DNA of 64,000 nt from Mucilaginibacter kameinonensis (GCF_003675385.1 NZ_RCWZ01000004.1:930001-994000), one strand, 5' to 3'; counted from the first letter of the stretch, positions 34,668 to 44,216 are shown. Translations and numbers: made by a program. Notes: a model not told the origin generated them from the sequence alone.

Positions 34668-37055
34668 ATGAAACCCTTATTCTCCATCATCCTCGCATTC
34701 CTATTTATAACACCATTTACTTTACAAGCCCAAACAACGGGCAATATCACAGGTAAAGTAACCCTGGTAGATGGCCAGCCACTGGCATCAGGCTCAGTTT
34801 CCATCACGGAACTCGCCAAAACCACCCTTACCGACGAAAATGGTAATTACTCCTTTAACAACATTGCCGAAGGTAATTATACCATCAAGGTACAGGTGCT
34901 GGGCGCAGCCGAAAAAGATATCCCGGTAAAAGTTACCGCAGGGCAAACCGTTACGGTTAATTATCAACTTCCGAAAGAGAACGTTCAGGCCCTGCAGGAG
35001 GTAACCATAACAACCAACACCAACAAGTTTTCAAAAAAAGAGAGTGTTTATATCGCCCGCCTCCCTTTAAAAAACCTTGAAAACCCACAGGTTTACAACT
35101 CAGTTTCTAAAGAACTAATCCAGGAGCAGGTAGCTGTTGATCTGGGTAGCATCTCCAAAAATGTACCGGGCGCAGGCATCCCAATGATAGCCAACCAGGG
35201 CAGGGTTACTTTCCGCTCACGCGGATTTGAAACCGAGCCTAATGCCCGTAACGGTGTTGCAGGCGCGGCATTTTCTTTTATCGATCCGGTAAATTTGGAA
35301 CGTATTGAGGCCATTAAGGGTCCTTCGGCTACATTATTTGGTACCAGTATCTCCAGTAGCTACGGCGGCTTGTACAACCGTGTTACTAAAAAACCCTACA
35401 ACGGCTTTGGCGGCGAAGTAGCTTATTACGGCGGCAGCTGGAACTTTAACCGTATTGCCTGGGATGTAAATACCCCGGTTAATGCCGATAAAACAGCGTT
35501 GTTCCGTTTAAACGGTGCTACCTCTTTTCAAAAAAGCTTCCAGGATTTGGGCTTTACCAATACTATAAGCCTTGCGCCAAGCTTTTCATACCAAATAACC
35601 GACAGGCTTTCCTTATTGCTTGATGTTGAATTTGGACAGGCTAAAGCAACATCGGTAGTACGTTTTAACCCTTATGTTGGCAACAAAACCCCGGTAGCTC
35701 CAAAATCAATCGCAGATCTTAATTTTCCTTACAACAAAACTTTCATGAGTAATGATCTGGCTTATTCAACCCAGATGATCAACATTTTTGCTCAGCTTAA
35801 CTATAAGATTTCCGAAAAATGGACTTCACAAACCATTATCTCACGTGCACGTTCAACCATAAACGGATATATCACAGCGCTTAATGGCAAATCGGCAACT
35901 ACAATAAGTCCTCAAATTATTGCGGGTAATACATCATTTATCGCAACAGATCTCCAACAAAATTTCATTGGTGATTTCAAGATCGGTAATCACCGCAACC
36001 GCGTAGTGGCCGGATTGGATTATTACAACAACTCCAACAGCTTTGACAGGGTGACGGTTAACCTGCCTGCCATTGATTTTATCAACGTTCCGTCAAGCTA
36101 CCGTGTTAGCCGTTTCAAAATCGACTCGCTGACCAGCAAAGGCACACTGCGTAAAGAAAACAATGGCGACAATACTTACGCCGCCTACATATCAGATGTA
36201 TTTAACGTTACTGATCAATTATTGGTGATGGCCAGCTTACGTGCCGATCGTTATCAATATGGCGGTGTTTACAATATCGCTACAGGCGTAACAGCCGGTG
36301 GACTTGGTGCCAATGGCGTGCAAACCGGTCCTTACGGACAAACTGCTTTCTCGCCTAAATTAGGTGTAGTTTATGAACTGTTTAAAGACAAGCTGTCCTT
36401 ATTTGGTAACTACATGAATGGTTTTTTTAACAAAAGCGGCGTGTTTAAAGATGGTAGTGCCTTTAAACCTGAACACGCTAACCAGCTTGAGTTTGGTGTA
36501 AAAGGCGATGTGCTTGACCACAGATTAACCGGTACCATCAGTTACTACGATATTGAAGTGAAAGATATCATCAGGCCTGATCCGGCAGACCCGGTAAACT
36601 ATTCGGTACAGGATGGCAACCAACGTAGCCGTGGTGTTGAGGTTGACCTTACAGCCAACCCGTTCGCGGGCCTTAACATCGTGGCAGGTTATGCTTATAA
36701 CGATAGCAAGGTAACCAAAGGCGACTCAACAACTCAAGGCTTGCGCCCGGGCTTATCGGGCTCGCCGCATACTGTAAACTTTTGGGTTAGCTATCGCATC
36801 CCTACAGGCAACCTGAGGGGCTTAGGTGCAGGTTTTGGCGGTAACTATGGTAATGCTTCGTACCAAACTAATACCACACTTACCAAGATCATTATCCCAT
36901 CGTATACCCTGCTTGATGCAACGCTGTTTTATGATCAGCCTAAATACCGCATCAGCTTCAAGGTTGATAACCTGACAAGCGAAAAAGCATGGTCGGTAAG
37001 GTTAACGCCGCAGGCACCTGCCCGGTTTATAGGCAGTATGAGCCTTAAATTTTAA
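34668..37055 (+). CDS. TonB-dependent siderophore receptor
   Basis: The 795-residue protein has a signal peptide (SIILAFLFITPFTLQAQ), a CarboxypepD_reg-like domain (residues 25-105: GNITGKVTLVDGQPLASGSVSITELAKTTLTDENG), a plug (YNSVSKELIQEQVAVDLGSISKNVPGAG ... GPSATLFGT) and a 22-strand beta-barrel ending in PARFIGSMSLKF with the usual terminal Phe. The plug wording ERIEAIKGPSATLFG and the general layout match ferric-siderophore receptors of the FhuA/FpvA type. It takes up iron chelates across the outer membrane with TonB energy. The ATG at 34668 is preferred to the TTG one codon upstream. It is divergent from the esterase. Confidence 0.9.
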   Translation: MKPLFSIILAFLFITPFTLQAQTTGNITGKVTLVDGQPLASGSVSITELAKTTLTDENGNYSFNNIAEGNYTIKVQVLGAAEKDIPVKVTAGQTVTVNYQLPKENVQALQEVTITTNTNKFSKKESVYIARLPLKNLENPQVYNSVSKELIQEQVAVDLGSISKNVPGAGIPMIANQGRVTFRSRGFETEPNARNGVAGAAFSFIDPVNLERIEAIKGPSATLFGTSISSSYGGLYNRVTKKPYNGFGGEVAYYGGSWNFNRIAWDVNTPVNADKTALFRLNGATSFQKSFQDLGFTNTISLAPSFSYQITDRLSLLLDVEFGQAKATSVVRFNPYVGNKTPVAPKSIADLNFPYNKTFMSNDLAYSTQMINIFAQLNYKISEKWTSQTIISRARSTINGYITALNGKSATTISPQIIAGNTSFIATDLQQNFIGDFKIGNHRNRVVAGLDYYNNSNSFDRVTVNLPAIDFINVPSSYRVSRFKIDSLTSKGTLRKENNGDNTYAAYISDVFNVTDQLLVMASLRADRYQYGGVYNIATGVTAGGLGANGVQTGPYGQTAFSPKLGVVYELFKDKLSLFGNYMNGFFNKSGVFKDGSAFKPEHANQLEFGVKGDVLDHRLTGTISYYDIEVKDIIRPDPADPVNYSVQDGNQRSRGVEVDLTANPFAGLNIVAGYAYNDSKVTKGDSTTQGLRPGLSGSPHTVNFWVSYRIPTGNLRGLGAGFGGNYGNASYQTNTTLTKIIIPSYTLLDATLFYDQPKYRISFKVDNLTSEKAWSVRLTPQAPARFIGSMSLKF

Positions 37056-37073
37056 TAACAGAACACCTTAAGC

Positions 37074-37113
37074 AAAACAAAGGCCGGAAGATTAAACTTC
37101 CGGCCTTTGTTTT
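37074..37113. terminator. Bidirectional terminator, 17-bp perfect stem
   Basis: AAAACAAAGGCCGGAAG and its exact complement flank ATTAAA. There are T-runs on both strands. It lies between the TonB receptor and the convergent HxlR gene, and its last base is the first base of the HxlR stop codon region. Confidence 0.9.
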
Positions 37114-37469
37114 TATCTGTCGGCAATAATTACCTCGCGATGCTTCTTTCCCCAATCGGCAAGGTCATGAATAATACCTTGTAATGTCCAGCCGTATTCG
37201 GTTAAATTATACTGAACGGTAACAGGCTGGGTATCCAAAACAGTACGCTTGATCAGCTTATTCTGTTCCAGCTCCTTCAGTTCTTTACTGAGCATTTTGT
37301 TTGATATGCCATCCACATCGTTCAAAATATCTGAAAACCTCCTCTGGTTATAATAGCAAATTGATGATATAATGGAGATCTTCCATTTCCCGCTCAATAC
37401 ATCCATCGCGTCATGGATGGCCATGATCTCTTTTTTGTGCCCTGCAATACAGGCGTTGATGTCAGTCAT
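37113..37469 (-). CDS. HxlR-family transcriptional regulator
   Basis: The 118-residue protein is a winged-helix regulator of the HxlR type: an N-terminal Cys in NACIAGHKKEI, AMDVLSGKWKISIISSI, RRFSDILNDVDGISNKMLSKELKELEQNKLIKR, and a C-terminal YNLTEYGWTLQGIIHDLADWGKKHR. These proteins act as dimers and often sense electrophiles or quinones through the conserved Cys. The divergent SDR gene at 37573 and the GTTAC boxes between them suggest that it controls that gene. Confidence 0.92.
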   Translation of the reverse strand: MTDINACIAGHKKEIMAIHDAMDVLSGKWKISIISSICYYNQRRFSDILNDVDGISNKMLSKELKELEQNKLIKRTVLDTQPVTVQYNLTEYGWTLQGIIHDLADWGKKHREVIIADR

Positions 37470-37471
37470 AA

Positions 37472-37519
37472 GTTACCTGGTTACTCAAAAGTTACTGTTA
37501 CTTTTAGTTACAAAGTAAC
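37472..37519. promoter_or_regulatory. Cluster of GTTAC boxes between HxlR and SDR genes
   Basis: GTTAC occurs at 37472, 37480, 37491, 37497 and 37507, and its complement GTAAC at 37515; the last two form the palindrome GTTAC-AAA-GTAAC. The cluster lies directly before the HxlR start and upstream of the SDR promoter, a likely HxlR operator region. Confidence 0.6.
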
Positions 37520-37539
37520 GAAAATAAATCAATCTACCC

Positions 37540-37547
37540 TAAGTTTG
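37540..37547 (+). promoter_or_regulatory. -7 box of the SDR gene
   Basis: TAAGTTTG matches TAnnTTTG exactly, 25 bases before the ATG at 37573. The palindrome at 37507-37519 lies where the -33 region should be, so a bound regulator would overlap RNA polymerase. Confidence 0.55.
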
Positions 37548-37572
37548 CATCATAAACAAACGAAAATTTAAA

Positions 37573-38316
37573 ATGAACTTCAAAGACAAAAACGTAGTTA
37601 TAACCGGTGGCAGTACCGGAATTGGCCTGGCAAGCGCACATGCATTTATTAACGCAGGCGCAAACGTATGGATCACCAGCAGAAGTGCCGGTAATCTGCA
37701 AAAAGCCGCCGAAACCATCAACAGCCCAAAACTAAAAACCATAGTTTCCGACACATCAAACCTGGAAGGGATAGCAATTTTAGAGAAAGCCGTAACAGAA
37801 AGCGGTAACAAACTGGACGTGCTTTTCCTCAACGCCGGCATTGCCGTATTTACCCCGATTGAACAAGCCACCGAGGCTGATTTTGACGCGCAATTTAATA
37901 CCAATGTTAAAGGCTATTTCTTTACGCTTCAAAAGTTGATTCCGCATTTGGCAGATGGCTCGGCGGTAATATTCACATCCTCAACCGTGGCTACGGCTTC
38001 AAACGTAGGCACCAGTGTATATTCTGCCACCAAAGGCGCTGTCAATAAAATTGCCCAGATCGCGGCAAATGAATTAGCTCCCAGAAAAATTCGTGTAAAC
38101 ATTCTTAGCCCCGGACCAATCCAAACACCCGGATTAGAATATGCTATACCTGCCGAGGCTAAACCACATTTGGCAGCCGCTACAGCCCTGCAACGGATAG
38201 GTGATGCTGAAGAGGTTGCCAGCACCGTATTGTTCCTGGCATCGGATGCAGCAAGCTTTATTACCGGAACAGAGATTGTAGTTGACGGCGGTTATCTTAA
38301 TTATGGTTTAAAGTAA
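37573..38316 (+). CDS. SDR-family oxidoreductase
   Basis: The 247-residue protein has TGGSTGIG (residues 11-18), LNAGIAVF, FTSSTVAT, the catalytic YSATKGAVN near 149-157 and the C-terminal ITGTEIVVDGGYLNYG of classical SDRs. It uses NAD(P)(H), substrate unknown; members paired with HxlR regulators often reduce quinones or aldehydes, but this is inference. It is divergently transcribed from the HxlR gene and closes with a strong terminator. Confidence 0.9.
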   Translation: MNFKDKNVVITGGSTGIGLASAHAFINAGANVWITSRSAGNLQKAAETINSPKLKTIVSDTSNLEGIAILEKAVTESGNKLDVLFLNAGIAVFTPIEQATEADFDAQFNTNVKGYFFTLQKLIPHLADGSAVIFTSSTVATASNVGTSVYSATKGAVNKIAQIAANELAPRKIRVNILSPGPIQTPGLEYAIPAEAKPHLAAATALQRIGDAEEVASTVLFLASDAASFITGTEIVVDGGYLNYGLK

Positions 38317-38335
38317 ACCAGAGGGACAATCCTGT

Positions 38336-38377
38336 AAAAGCATTGAAACCGGAGGAAATTCCGGCCTCAATGCTTTT
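38336..38377. terminator. Bidirectional terminator
   Basis: AAAAGCATTGA/TCAATGCTTTT forms the outer stem and CCGGA/TCCGG the inner one. It separates the SDR gene from the convergent periplasmic protein gene, with A- and T-runs at the two ends. Confidence 0.88.
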
Positions 38378-38396
38378 ATTTTTATATGATGGCTTA

Positions 38397-39143
38397 TTAT
38401 TTAGCTGTAATTGTTGATGCCTCAACCTGCAGGCAATAATTACAACGATGACGTACCGCTTTATAAGCTACGCCTTTGTAGTTTCCGGGAGATGGATCTT
38501 CCCAATCTTCCCTGATAATATATAAGCCAGACATGGTAGGTTTAAAAAAGGCTTCGCCTTCTTCATTGATAATTAACTCCTTTTCCCAGTTTTCAGGATT
38601 AAAAACCCTTAGCGATGTTTTTGGTTCGGCAATACGGCCATCTTTAAACGCTTTAACCGATATCAATCCCTTTTTGCCGGTTGCTACAATGATATCCAAT
38701 AACTGGGCCGGGGTTGAATTCATATTTCCGGTACCCACTACATAAGCAGAGCACAAATAATCAATAGGCCTGATATTTTTACCCCCGGTTTTAGAGCGGT
38801 CAACAACCTCGTGAGTATCATTTATGCCCAGGATGCGGTAAACGCCGTTATGTGAGGGTGTAAAGGACGCTTCCCAGCAATCGGCCTTTTTAAGGATAGG
38901 TAATGCTGTTTTGTTCCCATTTTCATCCTGAAGGAAGACTTCAAAATCGCCGGCGCGGTCAAGCTCAACTCCTGTATCACGGTGCCGGATACTAAACTCA
39001 TCAATGTTGCCGTAGCAAACCTGGATATATGCGGTTTCGTTCAATTTACCAGAACCTTTAATCTCCATCCAGTAAGCGCTCGCGTTACCGGCAAAAGGCA
39101 TAAATATAAAAAGCAGTATAACCCTGAATACAGATAGTTTCAT
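38397..39143 (-). CDS. Periplasmic protein of unknown function, DUF4198-like
   Basis: The 248-residue protein has a signal peptide (VILLFIFMPFAGNASA). The mature part begins YWMEIKGSG and continues with beta-strands in the style of DUF4198 proteins (IQVCYGNIDEFSIRHRDTG, CWEASFTPSHNGVYRIL), which are linked in some bacteria to metal uptake. The C-terminus has an unusual Cys-x2-Cys (RHRCNYCLQVEAS) that could bind metal. The family match is by pattern only, and no partner genes are adjacent. Confidence 0.55.
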   Translation of the reverse strand: MKLSVFRVILLFIFMPFAGNASAYWMEIKGSGKLNETAYIQVCYGNIDEFSIRHRDTGVELDRAGDFEVFLQDENGNKTALPILKKADCWEASFTPSHNGVYRILGINDTHEVVDRSKTGGKNIRPIDYLCSAYVVGTGNMNSTPAQLLDIIVATGKKGLISVKAFKDGRIAEPKTSLRVFNPENWEKELIINEEGEAFFKPTMSGLYIIREDWEDPSPGNYKGVAYKAVRHRCNYCLQVEASTITAK

Positions 39144-39188
39144 GGCGCCAAATTAGCAATTATTAAGCAGCCGCCAGGCAGAAATCCA

Positions 39189-39442
39189 CCGGAGGGGGTA
39201 ATAGCCCATCATTGGACAGCAACGGAAAATGACAGACTCTATAGTGGACTCACCCGGTCTACGCTACGCTGGACCACCCTCTCTTCGCCTTTGGCGGAAA
39301 GAGGATAAGAAAAATAAAGGATATAAATTCCCCCCTCTCTTTACGCTTGCGTAGAGAGGGGTCACGAGCGCAGCGATGTCGGGGTGAGTTGATATGCTAA
39401 CTGATTTTACCCATTATGTCTAACATGGGATATTACTCCCCC
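39189..39442. repeat. Nested inverted repeats, 250 bp
   Basis: The outer arms CCGGAGGGGGTAATAGCCCAT (39189-39209) and the complement ending at 39442 pair imperfectly. Inside them lies a second inverted repeat (39248-39389) with ends ACTCACCC and GGGTGAGT and a core of paired CTCTCT/AGAGAG stretches. It has the look of a repeat inserted into another repeat. No reading frame is seen. Confidence 0.65.
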
Positions 39443-39593
39443 GGAGGGGGTACAGGTTTGTAGCAATGTACACATCCAAAACAACCGTGCCGTAGGCACG
39501 GAACATCAACTGGAATTGTGTACCGCTGGCACACTAAAAATTGACTATAATTTATTGCTACATACCTTTTGTACCCTCTGGTGCAACCTGCCT
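39436..39593. repeat. Inverted repeat with CCGTGCC-GTA-GGCACGG core
   Basis: The left arm (GGAGGGGGTACAGGTTTGTAGCAATG) is matched by an imperfect complement near 39555-39585 (ATTGCTACATACCTTTTGTACCC). The perfect small hairpin CCGTGCC/GGCACGG lies at 39485-39501. It adjoins the element at 39189-39442. Confidence 0.65.
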
Positions 39594-40283
39594 GCTATTT
39601 AGCTAAAGACACTACTGGTGATGGCAACCATGAAGATCATGCCAGCACAAAAAGATTGATATTCAGAAATTGAGAAGAATACTTGGAAGGAAAAAGATCG
39701 GAAAAACAGCTATCCGAAGCAGAAGAAACAAACAATGTGCTATCCCTGGCTAACACATTGCTTTTTAACTAAAACTGTATTTTACAATGAAAATACCCAT
39801 TAAAGAACTATCGGGAATATCGTTACGGGAAACAAATGTTTGCCCGGTATATTCTTAATTAAATCTTTCAGCAAAAACATCACTAAACCAATTAACAGAC
39901 ATAGCTGTTAACATCTCTATATTTTCAATAAGACGACTTTGATCGGGTTATCGTTGCAGGATGGGATATTTTTTTCAACACTGAATAAGATTAAGGTTAT
40001 TGCAAAACTAAACAATTCGTTAACAAAAAGATTAAAAATTGATTAGAAAAGTGTTTTTTACCTATTAATTGAGGTAAAATAAAAGTTACTTGCCCTCTTT
40101 TGCCTTAGATAGATGGCATTTTCTTTTCCATTTTAATGATTTCGCGTCATTTGATCCTGTTATAGTTTTTAGCTATCAGCTTATAGAATTAATTGATTGT
40201 GATTGTTGAAGTTAACATCATAATTTTATGAAACTTAATACCTGACCAGGGGTTAAGCAGCAGATTCAATATATAAACACATT
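39594..40283. other. Non-coding stretch before katG, possible gene remnant
   Basis: No gene is supported here. One frame (39605-39772) reads through 55 codons with a single TGA at 39671; after it the frame reads EEYLEGKRSEKQLSEAEE, which looks like real coding sequence and may be a fossil. The rest is AT-rich. The katG promoter must lie here, but I see no convincing -33/-7 pair. Confidence 0.35.
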
Positions 40284-42557
40284 ATGGAAAACGGATCAAA
40301 TGACATCAGTAAATGCCCGTTTCACAACGGCACTATGAAAAACAATGCTGGCGGTGGCGGTACACGCAACCACAACTGGTGGCCTAACCAGTTAAAGCTT
40401 AACATCCTGCGCCAGCACTCTTCGCTGTCAAACCCGATGGAAGAAGATTTTAACTATGCTGAAGCCTTTAAAAGCCTCGACCTTGAGGCTGTAAAAAAAG
40501 ATCTTCACGCGCTCATGACCGATTCGCAGGATTGGTGGCCAGCCGATTTTGGTCACTACGGTGGCCTGTTCATCCGCATGGCCTGGCACAGTGCCGGAAC
40601 TTACCGTGTGGGCGACGGGCGTGGTGGTGCAGGTGCGGGTTTACAACGCTTTGCGCCGCTTAATAGCTGGCCCGACAATGTGAGCCTTGATAAAGCCCGC
40701 AGGTTACTTTGGCCTATCAAACAAAAATATGGCCGTAAAATTTCATGGGCCGATCTGATGATCCTTACCGGTAATATTGCGCTTGAATCAATGGGTTTTA
40801 AAACCTTTGGATTTGCCGGTGGGCGCGAAGATGCCTGGGAGGCAGATGAATCTGTATACTGGGGTGCTGAAACTACCTGGCTGGGCGGCGATATACGCTA
40901 CGCGCATGGCTCGCATGGTGTACAGGAAGGTCACGGCGTGCTGGTATCTGACGATGATGCCGATGGCGATATCCACTCGCGCAACCTCGAAAAACCACTG
41001 GCCGCTGTGCAAATGGGCTTAATATATGTAAACCCTGAAGGTCCGGATGGCAATCCTGATCCGGTTATGGCGGCTAAAGATATCCGCGATACCTTCGGCA
41101 GGATGGCGATGAACGATGAGGAAACTGTTGCTTTGATAGCCGGTGGCCATACCTTTGGTAAAACCCACGGCGCGGCATCTGCAGATAATGTAGGTAAGGA
41201 GCCTGAAGCGTCTGATCTTGAACTGCAGGGCTTCGGTTGGAAAAACGGATACGGATCCGGTAAGGGTGCCGATACCATTACCAGCGGTCTGGAAGTTATC
41301 TGGACTACAACCCCAACCAAATGGAGCAACAACTTTTTTGAAAACCTTTTTGGCTACGAATGGGAATTAACCAAAAGTCCGGCCGGCGCGCACCAATGGG
41401 TTGCAAAAAATGCCGAAGCTATTATCCCTGATGCCTATGATGCATCTAAAAAGCACTTGCCAACCATGTTGACTACCGACCTTGCCCTGAGATTTGATCC
41501 TGCTTATGAAAAAGTATCAAGGCATTTCCTGGAAAACCCGGATGCTTTTGCCGATGCCTTCGCGCGCGCCTGGTTTAAATTAACCCACCGTGATATGGGC
41601 CCGCGGGTACGTTACCTGGGTGCCGACGTACCGGAAGAAGTACTGCTTTGGCAGGATCCAATCCCGGCTGCCGATTACACGCCGATAGTTGAAAGTGATG
41701 TGGCCACCTTAAAAGGAAAGATCCTGGCATCGGGCTTAAGCGTGTCTGAACTGGTTTCAACAGCATGGGCTTCGGCTTCCACTTTCCGCGGTACTGATAA
41801 ACGCGGCGGCGCCAATGGTGCACGTATCCGCCTGGCTCCGCAAAGGTACTGGCAGGCAAACAACCCTGTACAGCTGCAAAAAGTGCTGAACGTGCTTGAA
41901 GGCATCCAGAAAGACTTTAACGGAGCACAAACCGCTGGCAAAAAAGTTTCACTGGCAGATTTGATCGTACTGGCCGGAACCGCGGCTGTTGAAAAAGCAG
42001 CTAAAGATGGTGGTCATAATGTTACCGTTCCATTCACTCCGGGCCGTACCGACGCATCGCAGGAAGAGACTGATGTGGAATCATTTGGCTACCTGGAACC
42101 TGCGGCTGATGGTTTCCGTAATTATCGTAAAACAAAACATCCGGTTTCTACCGAAGAACTGCTGATTGACAAGGCACATTTGCTTACACTTACAGCGCCT
42201 GAGTTAACAGCATTGTTAGGCGGTCTTCGGGTATTGAACATTAACCATGACGGATCGAAACATGGTGTGTTTACCGCGCACGAAGGCGTGCTTAGCAATG
42301 ATTTCTTTGTGAACCTGCTTGATATGGGTACAGCATGGAAAGCTACATCTGAAAGTAAGGAACTTTACGAGGGTAGTGACCGTGAAACAGGTGCAGCCAA
42401 GTGGACTGCAACCCGTGCCGACCTGGTATTTGGCTCCAACGCCGAATTGAGGGCTATTGCCGAAGTATATGGCAGCGCCGACGGAAAAGATAAGTTTATA
42501 AAAGACTTCGTAGCCGTTTGGACCAAGGTTATGAACCTTGACAGGTTTGATCTGTAA
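40284..42557 (+). CDS. katG: Catalase-peroxidase KatG
   Basis: KatG is a heme enzyme that destroys hydrogen peroxide and also works as a peroxidase. The 757-residue protein shows the distal site RMAWHSAGTYR (Trp near 100, His near 101), the Tyr of the Met-Tyr-Trp adduct in GLIYVNPEGPDG near 246, its Met in FGRMAMNDEE near 274, and the proximal His in AGGHTFGKTHGA near 288. The C-terminal half repeats the fold without heme (SVSELVSTAWASASTFR). The length is normal. The N-terminus NDISKCPFHNG is typical. A terminator follows. Confidence 0.97.
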   Translation: MENGSNDISKCPFHNGTMKNNAGGGGTRNHNWWPNQLKLNILRQHSSLSNPMEEDFNYAEAFKSLDLEAVKKDLHALMTDSQDWWPADFGHYGGLFIRMAWHSAGTYRVGDGRGGAGAGLQRFAPLNSWPDNVSLDKARRLLWPIKQKYGRKISWADLMILTGNIALESMGFKTFGFAGGREDAWEADESVYWGAETTWLGGDIRYAHGSHGVQEGHGVLVSDDDADGDIHSRNLEKPLAAVQMGLIYVNPEGPDGNPDPVMAAKDIRDTFGRMAMNDEETVALIAGGHTFGKTHGAASADNVGKEPEASDLELQGFGWKNGYGSGKGADTITSGLEVIWTTTPTKWSNNFFENLFGYEWELTKSPAGAHQWVAKNAEAIIPDAYDASKKHLPTMLTTDLALRFDPAYEKVSRHFLENPDAFADAFARAWFKLTHRDMGPRVRYLGADVPEEVLLWQDPIPAADYTPIVESDVATLKGKILASGLSVSELVSTAWASASTFRGTDKRGGANGARIRLAPQRYWQANNPVQLQKVLNVLEGIQKDFNGAQTAGKKVSLADLIVLAGTAAVEKAAKDGGHNVTVPFTPGRTDASQEETDVESFGYLEPAADGFRNYRKTKHPVSTEELLIDKAHLLTLTAPELTALLGGLRVLNINHDGSKHGVFTAHEGVLSNDFFVNLLDMGTAWKATSESKELYEGSDRETGAAKWTATRADLVFGSNAELRAIAEVYGSADGKDKFIKDFVAVWTKVMNLDRFDL

Positions 42558-42577
42558 TCTTATAAAAGCAATAATGA

Positions 42578-42609
42578 AAACGCCTCAGGTCGGATGATCT
42601 GAGGCGTTT
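42578..42609. terminator. Bidirectional terminator after katG
   Basis: AAACGCCTCAG and CTGAGGCGTTT form a perfect 11-bp stem with T-rich sequence on both sides. It separates katG from the convergent amidohydrolase gene. Confidence 0.85.
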
Positions 42610-42614
42610 CTGTT

Positions 42615-43607
42615 TTATTTATACTTATCAGGATCGAGCCTGAAGAACCTTACAGCATTATTGAAGAGGATATCCCGTTTTTGATCGTACGACAGGTAAT
42701 CGGCATTTTCTATCACGCTTAGTGAAGTTTCAACCAGTTTAGGCCATATCAGCATATCGGTGCCGTACATAATCCGTTTTCCGAAACCTGCCTGCACCAA
42801 TCTTTTCAGATAGGCATTAACCTCAACTTGTGAATAGCTCCAGATCAGGCCTGCTATATCCACATAAACGTAGGCGTTTGCACCCATCAGCGCTATCATA
42901 TTATCAACCATTGGGTATCCGGCATGCATTACCCAAACTTTCAATTTAGGATGGCGTGCCAACAGGTCTTCCAGTAATAGCGGGTCTCCTTTTGAAGCCC
43001 TGTATTTGGGTGATGTAAGGTTGGCCATACCGTTACCTCCCGTACCCATGTGGATGCCTACAGGGATATTATTTTTTTCGGCGGCGGCAAAGTAGGCATC
43101 AAGCGACATATCACTTGGCGAAAGTCCCTGGTACTGCGGCGCTACCTCTCCCATCACTTTGTAAAAGCCTGAAGAAAGTGAATCGGTAAATGCCATTACA
43201 GTCATATCGCTTGGTGAGCTTACGCCGATGCCGGGAATAATACGGTCACCGGCCACTTTTTTCCAGTTGCGGATGATACCGGCATCGCCATAAACTACCA
43301 TGGTCATGTTGAGGCGTTTCATGGTAGCCATAAGCGAGTCCTGCATTTCCTTGTCAGAGTGCGCAGGCTGCAGCGGTATGGCGCAACCTGTAGATAGAAA
43401 AGATGGCGGTGCCGAATTGGGATCGCTACCGGGCATATCCCTCAAAAACCATGGGCATAAGGGTGCCATGCCGGGCGATACCTTCATGGCATGAACGTGA
43501 ACATCAATAATGGGCAAGGGCGCGCTTTTTTTAGGGGCAGTCACTGTCTGGGCGTACAAAAAAGCGGGAAAAAGCGCACAGGCGGTTAACAAAGTAAATT
43601 TTCTCAT
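42615..43607 (-). CDS. Exported amidohydrolase, TIM-barrel family
   Basis: The 330-residue protein has a signal peptide (LLTACALFPAFLYAQ) and belongs to the amidohydrolase_2 type metal-dependent hydrolases. Metal ligands are suggested by IIDVHVHA near 33-40, GIHMGTGGNG near 189, VMHAGYPMVD near 229 and the late Asp in YGTDMLIW near 279. The ending DQKRDILFNNAVRFFRLD is typical of this group. The substrate is unknown; members include lactonases, decarboxylases and hydrolases. Export is unusual for the family, though common in Bacteroidota. Confidence 0.82.
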   Translation of the reverse strand: MRKFTLLTACALFPAFLYAQTVTAPKKSAPLPIIDVHVHAMKVSPGMAPLCPWFLRDMPGSDPNSAPPSFLSTGCAIPLQPAHSDKEMQDSLMATMKRLNMTMVVYGDAGIIRNWKKVAGDRIIPGIGVSSPSDMTVMAFTDSLSSGFYKVMGEVAPQYQGLSPSDMSLDAYFAAAEKNNIPVGIHMGTGGNGMANLTSPKYRASKGDPLLLEDLLARHPKLKVWVMHAGYPMVDNMIALMGANAYVYVDIAGLIWSYSQVEVNAYLKRLVQAGFGKRIMYGTDMLIWPKLVETSLSVIENADYLSYDQKRDILFNNAVRFFRLDPDKYK

Positions 43608-44106
43608 ACAAAGCTTTGGGTTAATTGGTTATGGCTTACCCTTTAAATTTAAATAAAAGCAAATCAATTTACAATCGATTACCTAAATCATCTTAGTGTT
43701 AGAAATGGATATTTACTAAGAAATAACGTCTTAAAATGAATGATAGTCCCATCTTTCGTCGTTGCCATAGTTGTTAATCTGAGCAGCAATGGGGGTTAAC
43801 AGGGTTAACAGAAATTCGATTATTTTTATATAAACAATTTACAATCAACTAATTAAATAAAAGGTGGGGTTAACTCTAAATTCGTCACCCAGCTAATGTC
43901 TGTGCAATATCAGCACGGCTCTGAGCAACGTCCACATTTGCGAATCAATAAATTAAAATACACCTAACAATCAACAACTTACACGATACTATTTTAAAAT
44001 ACGAAGACAACCAAGCAAAGAAAACTTATTAATTCCTATGAAAACAAATCATAATAATTAATAATTCCCAATAAGCAGAGTAGCAATTCAAATTCGTCTG
44101 AAAAGT

Positions 44107-44136
44107 TGGGGATTGCTTCGTACCTCAAACCCATGA
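44107..44136. repeat. Half of a family B REP-like element
   Basis: GGGGATTGCTTCGTACCTC followed by a damaged end (AAACCCATGAC) matches only the right arm of the elements at 18521 and 21558. It is a remnant. The rest of the gap 43608-44216 is AT-rich with no gene that I can support. Confidence 0.6.
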
Positions 44137-44216
44137 CGCCTTTCGGTTTTACGCCACTTTTAATGTACTAAACAATGCTTTTGGTTTAAATCAATTTTAT
44201 ATCTTTGCCCCTATAT

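Noticed and set aside
39781..39858. Small peptide gene upstream of katG (MKIPIKELSG...)
   Set aside because: It is about 25 codons with no ribosome site, no promoter box and no recognisable pattern.
40777..41941. Frames on both strands within katG
   Set aside because: They are shadows of the katG coding sequence; no start region, no family pattern.
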